Shown: one piece after another, positions 34,096-46,000 of the stretch
Position numbering within the stretch: the first letter of the stretch is position 1
Layout of the letters: the number at the start of each line of letters is the position of its first letter
Notes under the pieces: model-generated
Seen by the model: only the letters and a program-made list of their open reading frames with translations
The model's database searches: none
What the model was told of the DNA's origin: nothing
Made by a program: the position numbers and the translations under genes
NCBI GenBank assembly: GCA_019055375.1
Contig: JAHQIW010007131.1
Span: 496,001 to 560,000, forward strand
Length of the DNA: 64,000 bases
From: Parelaphostrongylus tenuis
Lineage: Eukaryota > Nematoda > Chromadorea > Rhabditida > Metastrongylidae
Direction: 5' to 3'

Positions 34096-37000
34096 GTTGG
34101 TTAGACTTATAAAGAGTTGTTTGATATAATTTGGCTCCTTAATTAGCGTCTACACTCACGTCTACTAATTACTCATTAATGGTTCGTTTGAGGAGATTGA
34201 TTAGCATATGAAAAGCTCTCGTTTTGAGAAGAAAACAAAGATAGTTTATAAGTTATTCTACATGTACAAGAGCTAGAGAAAAACTCTAAAGATTAGGAAA
34301 ATAATGCGCCATTCAGAAATTATTCTCTTTGAAATTTTGTTCTTAGTTCGCTGTTCCCTGTGCCGTTACCTTTTAAAACTTATAACTGTAGAATTGTAGC
34401 TTAGAAAAGGTGGGGCCTACTGATGTTAGCTTACTCAAAAAAATTCAGTGTACACCTCAATGAATTCATCTCAACTCTACTCGAATCTCTTCTCGAAATC
34501 ATTGAAACTATGACGAAAAAATTTGGCAAATGAAGATTCTGCTTGTTGAAGAGTCAGAGTAGTGAAAAGCACCACATTTCAGGAAATAACTGCTTTGTGC
34601 TCGTTACTCTCAAATGAACATTGATGGACATTAATAGAGCACTCATTAAGCTTTTGGGTGATTGCTCATTATAAAAGGATTTTCTTGTTTTATTAAATAA
34701 ACCAGATTTCTTTGAAGAGAACTGATCTCTGGTTGAAGTGGAATGCTTTGGCCCGGCTTATATAAGACTCAAGACAAAATAGACTCGACTAGTTCAAAGG
34801 CATTCATAAAGAATACGGCAATCATCAAGAAACAGAGAAACCGCAAAAAGTTTCACTCACGACTTTCATGGTTACTGGGGCAAAGATTCGACAGAAATGT
34901 TTAGCAGTACTGGCATCCGCACAGTAGATGTGAAGGCGGGTCGCGTAAGTAAGAAACGAGTCGGTGGTTGATGTTCACGTCCACTTGGAAGCTCATTCAA
35001 GCTGCCACAATTAGTCTTCGTAACTAAGATTTGACCTTATCGTCTTCCTCATGGACCAGGACTCAAATTGAGACAACTACAAGGACCTGGATTTCAAAAA
35101 GCAGCTGTTATGCATACTCTATTTGAATCATCGCAACTATGATGGAGTTGACACCGCAGCACCCCCAACCACAATAAGGATTTATGCAAGTCCAATGTAA
35201 GCTCATAAGCAAACTAGAACATTATCTTCAGAATGATCTGGTCTGAATGACCGACTCTTTATAAATTCAAATGCATATATGTAGATTTTAACAGCTGCAC
35301 AACTTCAGTTAACTGAAGCAAGGTTGCAATCTGCTGTTGTCCTTGTTTTTATTGTTGTCGTCTATCTATGGCTTTGTCTCTTATCTTTGTCTTTGTGACT
35401 TTGCCCTTCTTCACAGCTCAGACTTGCCTCATATAATTACTCGTAAAGTAGGTGAATTACCTAATAGATGATAGAAACTCATTGTATCAATACCGCCACT
35501 TTATTGTAAGGAAACCAATCACCGTTTCGGAAGGTGCAAGACTACTCCTGTTGTTATTTGATTACGATGGCATTCGAAGCTTCCGACCCTCTGCGACAGC
35601 AACAACCTCAAAGATGCTGATATACGAGCCAAACTTCACATCTGAGATTGCCTTGAGCCAGCGATTTTACCCATTTCAGAAGCGCACTAGGGAAACGAAT
35701 TATGCATAAAATAAAAGTTAAGAGACTGTGATAACAACAGCAATCACAGTTTATACCAATCTCGCCATGAGCAAACAAAGGCGGTCCTCAAAAGTTTCCT
35801 GCGTGTGTTCAAATCCTAACAATTTAGAAAAGAGCAAAAGAGGAAATAGATGGAAGAATGATAAGTTTGAGGAATCTTAAAAATCCAAAATAGCAAGTGC
35901 TGCGTTGAGTGCGATTTTGATCAAAAGTGTCTCCTTTTGCTAACACGGTAAGAACGAGTGTCATGAACATTCCAGTTATGAAACATTGTTAGGGAAGTTT
36001 CGATTCTAAATCTCTGTCTCTCTCCCTCTTTCTCTTTCTCTCTAACTTCTTCCCAAGCCTAATTTTCGCAGCAAAAATAGACATTAGTAAAAGAAGCACT
36101 CTGCTCAACAAATAACTGATTGTCTACTCTACGAAAAAGTGTAGGTCTGCAGAATTGGTTTACTTAAGACTTTGCGTCCCTTATAGCCTTTGTAACCTAA
36201 TGTCATTCGATGCCACAACATGCTCTCGACTTGGGCACTCGGGTAGCCAACGATTCAAACAATACTAGTGTTAGTTGTATCGCTGTGGGCAGAGTCGTGT
36301 GGAATCAAACTAATTTATATGATGAAGTTTTCATTTCTTGGAAATCTTCGTTTCAGTGATCATAGTTGTCAATTTGGAAAGCAAATTTTGATGTGGATAT
36401 TCGTTAGCATAAAATAGGAGCGCCTGGTACTTAAACGTGTCTATATCGTTAAGACATATGTTTTCTCCATCGATGTCCAAAATTTTTGCAACGCTATGTT
36501 TTGGCAGCCTGTTGCTCTCACCAACCAGCTAGCTGCTTCTTTGGTAAATTTTTAGTACACAGTGATGAAGAATTCTTCTAGAACATTTGCAAGTTTTTCA
36601 AAAGCTTTGTTGGCGAGTTATCAAGTGCTCACTTTTACAGACGTTGAACCGACTGTCCGGTATTGCTCGTAGAGATCCTGAGTGGTTCACGAATTGTCCC
36701 CGAAAAGGTGAACTGTTCAAGAATTTCGATCGAATTCTAGCGGATGATCGATGGGAAGTTCAACATCAATGCATCAAGTTTCTCCAGAATGCAATGATAA
36801 CATTTGGTTCGGTAAGAGTTGCATCTTTTTTCTCTCATAATCTTTTCTGCTCCTCGATTTCTTGGATCGCTCCATTTTGTTAACTTTGAGCAAAATTGTC
36901 AGAAGAGAAACAGCCTCGGATTTTCATGTAGCTGACACTTTTTTAAAATGTTCACATATGTCTGTTACAAAGTGTGCAAGTCGAAACTCCTTCAAAAAAT

Positions 37001-40000
37001 TTTTTATGGTTAGTCAGCCATTGGAACTCCATCGTCTCAATGCTTTAATAACGATCTTTGGAAATAAAATGATACATAGCGAAAATAAGTGGGTGGCGTC
37101 CTACGTACAATAAGTTACCAAGGTGTATTAATGAATGCTTCTGAACGTAATCTCGTTTGCCTTGTATGAACTTCCTGCAGGCGACTTTCTGCTAAATGAA
37201 AAAGGTGTGTTCTCCAAATGCGGTTCAGCAAAGCGATAAGGAGCATGGCGTTAATAAATCCCTGGGTGATATGCTATGCATTTGCATTCATCTAAAAGGT
37301 TTTGTAAAAAGTTCGCGCCGTTTTGATTTTTTTGATTTGATTTTTGCAATACTTTGTTTCGAACGGAAGAAAGGACTTATATTCAAAGTATTCTCTATCG
37401 ACCTCGATAACTTTTTGTCACCATCTAGCCTTTCCTTCTGCAACCTGTCATCGCCTCAAGCTCCATTAATCTTACGCGCCGTTTCACTAGAATTTTTCCT
37501 ACGCACCATTCGTGCTTGAGTAGAAAACGAATTTGTTCCCAAGACAGCTCATTTTCCAAGCAAGATTAGGTAAGTTTACTAGAATGTTTGCAAGAAAATG
37601 CGCAATTCAACGATATAAAAATCATACAATTGCATTACAAAAATCACATCAAAACACCAAAGAGGCACGCACTTCTACATAACGTATTAGGATTGTTAGT
37701 GATGGTTAAATGCACATCTGACACATAGAATGACTTACAGTGGTTTTAGGATAAAAATGTTGATGAGACTAGGGCGCTCAAATACCAGATGTGTTGTAGG
37801 GTAACTTTGTCTGCCGTAATAAACATTGGCAGTAGAGCATTGCTACTGCCTGCATTGAAATCCACTCGTGTTGTCTGATGTGCCTAGCCCCATGATCGAG
37901 AATGTTTTATTGGCCTTATGCTGGTTATCGGACACTTTTATTGGACAATGCACAGTTCAACGAAAGTTGCTTTACAGGCCGTCATTGCAACGTATCACCA
38001 AATTGTCCAATAGACAAAGTTGATGAGCAGCACTCATCTTCAATTTCTTAGCCATTGATTAAGATAAGAGAAGCTGTCATTGTTGGAACTTTTTATTCTA
38101 ATTCTCCACAATTTACACAGTTTGAAAATTTTTCTGTTTGCCCTGTAATCGCCACTTAGTGATATATTACAATGTGATACCTGTGTACCCGTGTAGTGCT
38201 TGGGCAAGAGTGCCGTAATGGTAGGAGGAACTCTGCAGTATACTTGATTGGATCCATTTGAAGTTCGACAGGTTGGTGACAGACTTCTCTTCAACGACAA
38301 CAGCGCTGACTTCATGGGACGGCACGTCTTGCAAGCGATTGTATAGGTTAATTGCACATTCATTCACCTCTAACAATGAGAAACAAAGCAAAAGAAGATA
38401 TTCGTGATAGACTTCTGGAGCTCCAGAAACACGTCGACGTAATGACATTGGAGCTCGTCCTTCAATTAGAGACTAGGAACTTTACCTGTTTACTTGGATC
38501 CTTGGACGGCTCGTCTTCATTGGTAGTGCGGGTCCCAACAAATACACGATGATCGTAAACATCTCAGAATGTGTGGAACAATGCATAGCTCTAATTATTC
38601 GATGGAAATGGAGAAAAAGACCGATTCTAACGAAGGCTGGTCTGACATCGGTGTTTAGATAGTGGTTCAAAGAGTTGAGAATAGACTCACGTGCTTGAGT
38701 TGTAAATAATATGCTAGACTTCCAATTCTAAACCAAAGACCTACCCTACAAGCCGAACAAGACCGCTGTAGCAACAGAAGAAAAATCTTTTTTTTTCAGA
38801 ATCTGGAGTACTGTATGTGCTACTTGATGCCAAATTTAATTCCGAAATTAGGCAACTCTAAGATTACTGTACGAAAAATAAGTATACAGGCAATCCAAAC
38901 ATTTCTACGACATAAACCTGAAGCCCTAGGATCAATTTTGGTGAGTGATTATTGGAAAGGTTCCAAATTTTGCGACACTACTAAAACCCAATCGAATTCT
39001 CTCAGAAAACACTGTCTAACTTTTTGCTCACATCGACGGAACGGCTTACTAAACTAGAAGTTGTGCGAGAGTTTCCAGCGATGTTTCTACCAGAGGTAAA
39101 ACCTTTTTTTATCTCTGACTCCTTTTCCAGAGTACATTATTCTTTTTCTTTGTGTTGACTTTACATTAAATCACTGCCATAAGGACTGTTTTTGCTGTAG
39201 AACGTTTCCAAGTCTTTTATAATTGATGAAACGACTTTATTCCGTAGTTGGCGACTTGTGACTGGTCGATACTACTCGATACTCTAACGAAACTACTGGC
39301 AACTTCGGAAAGCGAATTTGTTGAGAGTGCAGCTATTGTCGCTAAAAAATTAGAAGGTTCGTACATTATGAAGAGGCCTGACTTCTCTCAGGAACTTTTT
39401 CCTCAAAAAGCTTCAAGAACTACGAATTACTTGGATAAATGGAAAACCTATATCTATAAAATATCAACTATTGCCCGAATACTTGAGGGAAGCCACACTG
39501 CTTTCGAATAATCTGAACAATTTAAACTATAAGACTAAATTAAGGGATTTAGTTTTGAGTGGAAAAATTCCTTTTCTTTTGAAATAATATGAAACAGTGC
39601 TATCCATCTTGATTGAGGAAATTACTTTGAACTTTCTCAGCCATCGAGCACATTTTCGAGCATTAATGTACTTTTTTCTTGTTAAGCACATAATGAGTGA
39701 CTAAAGATTTTTCTAACTTCCTCTATAAATTCATTTGTTGCAGAAAAATGCACTAGAGACTTTTTCATTATGTAATCAAAAGAAAATAGGTTCTATGGGA
39801 GATTTATAAAAGTATATAAGCGTTTACATAAGTACGGAAGCATCTTTCTATTTTAGTATATCTCGGCAAAAATATCTTTACACGAATGCTGGACGGATTG
39901 TCGGTGAATCAGCAGAAGGATTATGCACGTTTCAGTAAGAACATTGTCGTTACTCCAACTGAATCGACACAAAATGGTACGTATCAGTCTACTCCTAGAT

Positions 40001-43000
40001 TAAATCTCCATGTGTTTCATTCAGTTGCTTTAGCAGGCTTTTACAAACGTCTGCAGAATTTGTAACATTAGGGCTTATGCTTAAACACTCTAATAAAACC
40101 AATATGTTATTTGACCAATGAATAAAGCACTCAGTGTTTTTAGTTAGTTTCACCTAGCATTTTAGACAAAAAACAAAAAAAGAAATAATCATTTATCTTT
40201 ACGGAGCTGATTCACTCAACTATAAAGAAGTATTCGAAAAAAATTTCATTTAGGAGTATCAGATTGGTCGAAATTAGATAGAATTTTCAAAAGTCGTTGG
40301 GTTGGAAAATGTAGACTGTACACTTTCACTACAAACGGCGCTTCTTTTTCAGCCAACATCAAATCTAAGCGTTTTCTTATGCAAGATATTCAACCAATAA
40401 AATTTCGTGAACATTTCTTCAATGCGAAGACTTTGCGGCCAAACTGCAGCTTTCGCAACACTTTTCTGTGATTGATTTTGTTATTGTTTCACGGAAAATT
40501 GCGCTGAAATCTCTGCAGCTCAATCTGCATCGACGAATCGAAGCAGCATGAAGTTGGCGTCTGGGGAACGGCGGCTACGTTTCGGAATAGTACCGTCTGT
40601 CGTGGCGGCCATGGTAATGGACAATACGGACGCTGCGATAAGGATCTCTGGACTGGAAAAGGTTGAAGAATTTCATAAATGTCATGAAAACTCTGCTTCT
40701 ACTGTGGTAACTACATTATCGTTTTCAATGCTTGTGTACCTGAATAAAGGTATTTTAAGAAGAATCCTTGGCCTCAACCTTCCTTCTTTAATCTATAATT
40801 TGTTAACTAACCAGGAGTTTTTTTTGCTTGGAACTCCGAAATAGCCGTATTACACGAAATTGTTCGACTGTCTTGAGACTCTATTTTACTTTGGACAGTA
40901 GCAATCTCCAACAATCGTTCATTCTTCACTGGGGTTTCGGACTGGAATCTTCGAACTTAAATATATCTAAGAGAACTACGTGGTGAGCGAAAATTTGACC
41001 TCAGACAGGAGCTAAATCCGTGTTTCATCCATACCGATGGTTAGAGGTTGGTGGCCCATAGCTATTATAGAAATATTGGAGATTGAGTGGTGACGCAAAT
41101 ATTCCTTCTTGGTGTGGTGGTAGCCCGCGTCCCTTGTATGGGTTAAACGCGAGTTCAACTCCCGTCTAAGGTCGAGCTTTCGCTCACTACCCAATTCTTT
41201 TAGGTGTATTCGGAACATCATAACACTATGAAAAAAGCAGTGAAAACACCAAAAATTTTGAGTATATCGAACTTATTCGTAGCTTGAGATACCCAGCTAT
41301 TACTGCAATATAAACTGATATCCAGCTAGCTAGATATCAATTTATATTGCAGTACAACATCGTACTCCACTTATACATTGAAGAGATAAACTATTGGAGA
41401 CTAACATCAAAAATTATAATTTATAGTCTGAACATAGATTTATTCGAGATATCAACTCCATGTAATAGGAAATCTTGATTTCAGCTGAAGCAGCTCATCG
41501 AAAACATCACCAGTGAGGAGATTTCTCGGCTGGTTCCGCATCTCCATTCCTATCTTATATCATTGAGTAACGTACTCAGTGAACTCAACTTCAAGGTTGC
41601 TCAACATCACTTTCATGGAACACTTACTAGGATCTAGTTTGCAAGAATGTTTCAAACCTTTTCGAGATTGTTAAATTCCGTTTAATTGTATCTTACACGC
41701 GTTTCGGCTGCATCTCCATCATAAGAGCCTTTTCTCGAGGTACTTGCCCCCTATCATAGAGATAAGGCGGCGAAGAATAGTACGCTCTCGGCAAGATTTA
41801 TTACGACCACCAGCGTACCTATACTCGATGCTCTAAGGCTGGTACAAACGACATATATTACCTTTTTAATCGACTGCTTTTTTATAGCCTCGATTAAAAA
41901 TCAATACATGGGCTGTAAGAATGTTTTGCACTGAGGTTATGAAAAAAGTCGATTGAAAAGATAATACGTTTGTACCAGCCACAGGGCCATCGATTGTATA
42001 TAAGCTCGCAGTTATGATTATCTTGCCGAGAGCGTGCTATTCTTCGTCGCTCTATCTTCATGATATGAGCCGAGTGACAGAGAAATGGCTGTGATGATGG
42101 CGATACCGCCGGCGTGCAAGCCACAAAGGAACGAACGTATCAACCTCGATAAAGCTTTAAGCATAGCTTCAGACTATATACTCAATATTTTGAAGCCAGG
42201 TTATTAAATAATTGATTAAAAAGGTAATACATACCAAGATGTTCTTGATAAGATAAATTAGCCTGCTTTTTAAATTTTACGTTCGAGTTTTGGCATAAAA
42301 TCTGTGTAAAGAAAACTACTGCAGTCAGGAAGTTATTAACATTGCTCATTTCATATCGCGTTAGAATTTGAGATATTCAAATTATTACTATGAGATACAG
42401 CCATTAGGATAGAGGTACGAGTGGTTTTCAAAACCCAGATGGGCTTCGGGTAATTGCTGATAGCACCGATACAATTCGAGTGTAGGTAACAGAGATGCAA
42501 ACCAAAGAATTTTATTGGTGAAATGGATAACAATGAGTCTAAAAAGTCGGTAGCAGTGTGTTAGAAGCCCAACTGAGGGCGCGAGTTTTGCTAGTATCTC
42601 CGCATTGTAGCGACTGTATCTGATATCATACATTATCATCGAAAAGAATGCGTACTGGGCGAGAGTCAAAATATTATCACATTATATTCTATCTTTCAAG
42701 AAATTATACAGTTTTCCGAGAAAGACTTTTGCAGCCACTATTTTTGAACGGTGTCCCATAACGAAATTTTCAGGCTGTTATTCTTGGTTTGGACGTCGTT
42801 CGACTTACAGTGAACCGTCTTAAATCTCATATGGAGGCACATCTACAGGTAGTAATTTAATCTTGCTGGATTTTTAACTCATCTATTAATGATCATATAT
42901 TGGACGTTCGCAGTCATAGCCGATCTGGCAAGTATTCTCAAAATTATTCTCCCTCACTAAATTGATCGCGGCAGTCAATTTGGATGGAGCTTTCACGCTG

Positions 43001-46000
43001 TAGATGTGAAGCAAGGTTGAGGGTTCTGTCCTTCCTGAATTTCTATAACTAGTATCCTATTGTGGCACTCAAAAAGCTCTACCATTAGAATTATTGCGTG
43101 GATAGTGAACATTAGCCGATGTGAGATCCACTTTGTTGAAAGAGTGTTTTATTGGACTCTAGATACCTGCAATGAATATTCTAGGAACGTGGACATAACA
43201 AGCTCTCATAATTGCGGGAAGAGTAGCGCAATGGTTAAAGGTGTTCTACACCACTTTTCAGACCGCTTAAAAATTACTCCTTCTCGGCTTACTGAGCATA
43301 TGATCCTTTACAGTTCGCAAAATTTGTATATGACTTCTCTAGAAGAATAAAGCATGACTTGATGCGTCTGATAGTCCAACAGTGCATTTGATTATCTGTA
43401 CGATGTTTGATGACGTATGGTGTATAGCATATTTCTATGAGGCTAACGAACGCTGAACACTTTACCTTTATCCTGTTAATTGTAAACTCATCAAATCCGT
43501 TGGCAATCGAGTGACTCATATGGTTACTGACTCGTCGCCAATGAGTGTTTCTTCTTTCTCAATACGTTTCAAGATGTTTAGCAAGTCGTCACGATACTGG
43601 CACAGCACTTCGGAAATCAAAAGGCGGTGGTGAAACAGTTGATCATGATGACATTCATGGATCTCTTCCAAAACATCAATCCGAAAGCAGTTGTTGGAGC
43701 TTTGTGTACATATTTAGAAAACAAGAATTCGCGAATTAGGGAAGAGGTTAGTGTCTACGATCGTTTATATAATTGTTTTTTCGAAAATGTAGCACCTGAA
43801 TATGTTTGAAAGAACAAATTTTAAGATGATTTAATAAGGACATAGTCCGTTACCATTGACGCGTTTGTTAAATTAACCTGAGACCCAGAACTCAGCTAGC
43901 TATCTTCATTTTCAACTTTTCCTCGAAAGGTATTTTTGACAATATCTATATATTTATACGCATAAGAGCTTGTAAGAGTGTGAATGTCATTTGCCATCTA
44001 AACCATGAAGTTCACAAGCCTTAATTGCTTAAGATGGAGTTACAACTAGGAGAGCCGTAGGCTTAAGTAATTAATCTTCGACGCAAATAGTGCTAGTGCA
44101 ATGACAACGTCATAGAATCCAGCATACATTATACGTCAAAAGCTCTAATAACTTTTCCAAATACTTCAATAGAAAAATACTTCAAAAACGAATGAATTCA
44201 TCTAATTGAAGAAATAATTACTTTTGCTAGGTTAATGATTATACCAATAAACAAAAGGCTCATTATAAATTCTCAAAATTGCCTTCTCTGTCCTCTATAC
44301 ATCTACGAAGTCCGAAAATCTCCAGCGATGCTCGCACACGTTTTCACCGTAATTTTGTCACAAGCAGTGTCAGAACTGTTTCAAGCTCGCATACGGTAGT
44401 GTAGCAAGTAGCCAAGGCTTCCTCCAGAATTTTTTTACTTTGCACTTTATCGCTCCGTCTTCACAGTGTTTTTCTTTTGACTGTGCGGATCCAAGTACTT
44501 CTAGCATTCAAATCGTGTTCACGGCTTCTTCTTGAACGTTGTAGAATACTGGTTAAATATGTCTACTTGCAATATCGAAGATAACCTTGCTGTGGCGTTC
44601 CATAGAACGTTCATTGCTAACTGCCGGAGAGTATTGGAGGACAGGGCATAGCCGGCGCGCGCTACGACGATCATCACGACCAGTTGGCCACTGCGCTCCA
44701 TTCCTTTCTTTTCCTCGAGTATGAAACGTAGTAATTCATTGAGTTGAGATCCGGCGACTTTAACGACTAAATATCCCTGCCCAAACGGCCTGAAAACAGC
44801 TATTAAAAAATGAAATTGTTGAGTACGTTGAATGCGCAGGACCGCAGGCCTGCTGAAGTGCAAATCCGTCGGCACTAACGTGTTGAGTTCTCCGAGGCAC
44901 TACTGCTCCCTGTAAGACTTGCTGTTCAAACTGGCAGCGTTGATTTTGACGTTTCCGTTAATGAAAACCAACGCGTCTTTACGGCGGCGCTAATGTCGAA
45001 CCCAAACCATCACTGAAGCCGGAAAATATTGCGGCCCATGATTTTTGCTACTGCAGACTTCTGCTGACCTTTCTTGACAAGTTATCGTCGACCGGCGATT
45101 GTGGAGTAGTTCGACCTGAATATCTTTTCATCCGTGAAAAGCACATTCGCAAAACGAGAACTAACAATCAAATGAATCTTTCGGAAAACCATTGAAAATC
45201 GCTTCACTTTCATCTTTTCGTCCAGAAAATAAACGCGAGAGATCTTAGCCGCGCGGCTTAGCTTATTTTCTACTCGCAATATGAGGTTGTCAAACGTTAC
45301 TTATCCTGAAAAAAGGCCCCCCTGAATACATTCAGACGCTCTCTTGCACTGCTGCAACCATCTTCCAGAATTGGTCCCTATGAAAGTCGGCACTCTTAGT
45401 CTGCTTGTTGTCCAGCAGTTCCAGGAACGGTAGACCCTGCCATTCTTAGAAAAGCCGGGCATAATTAAGTGCATCTTTCTCAAGCAATGGACTCGGCCTT
45501 TGGCTGAGCTGGCAGGTCTTTGTCGCAAGACAGCTAATAGGCCTGGCTTTTGTTGCTCTCATAGTAGATCTAGGACTCATCCACAAAAATGACCGACTTG
45601 GAAAACTTCTGCCTGTGCGGTCACAGCCGAAGACTTTCGTGAATCGTCACACTTGCAGCATGATCAGGTCGGTCAATGCATGTGGCCTCCACTAAGGCAT
45701 CAATTAGCGGTAGCCAAATTCATTCAGATGGCGAGTGATAGTGCCTCAACCGTATCCAACTGCTTTCTCCAAATCCCTGCTAACTAGCATTTGGATGCGC
45801 TTCCAGTTCGTGACCCACTGCTTCTTCGCCAAAGGTGACTGGCCGGAGAGAGTAAGGTTGGCTTTGATCTCTTTTGCCACCGTCGAAACGCTTAAACTAT
45901 TGGCTTACAATCTGACTAATAGTGCCTGTCTCGAAGGCAAGGTTAATCTTCGTAGCTGTTGTCCTTGCATGGTTTTCAATTTGTATTCGTAAAGCATAAT

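Noticed and set aside
33599..34129. 176-codon open frame, the longest in the window
   Set aside because: Most of it is a TA/TATG microsatellite read as IYIYI repeats. Only its last part overlaps the real first TOG exon, in a different frame.
36862..37113. Frame inside TOG intron 2 that might extend the TOG1 domain
   Set aside because: Exon 2 joins exon 3 in phase and the helices follow directly; this frame is not TOG-like.
41109..41175. Functional tRNA gene
   Set aside because: A good B-box, but no closing acceptor stem, and the sequence is part of a repeated inverted element.
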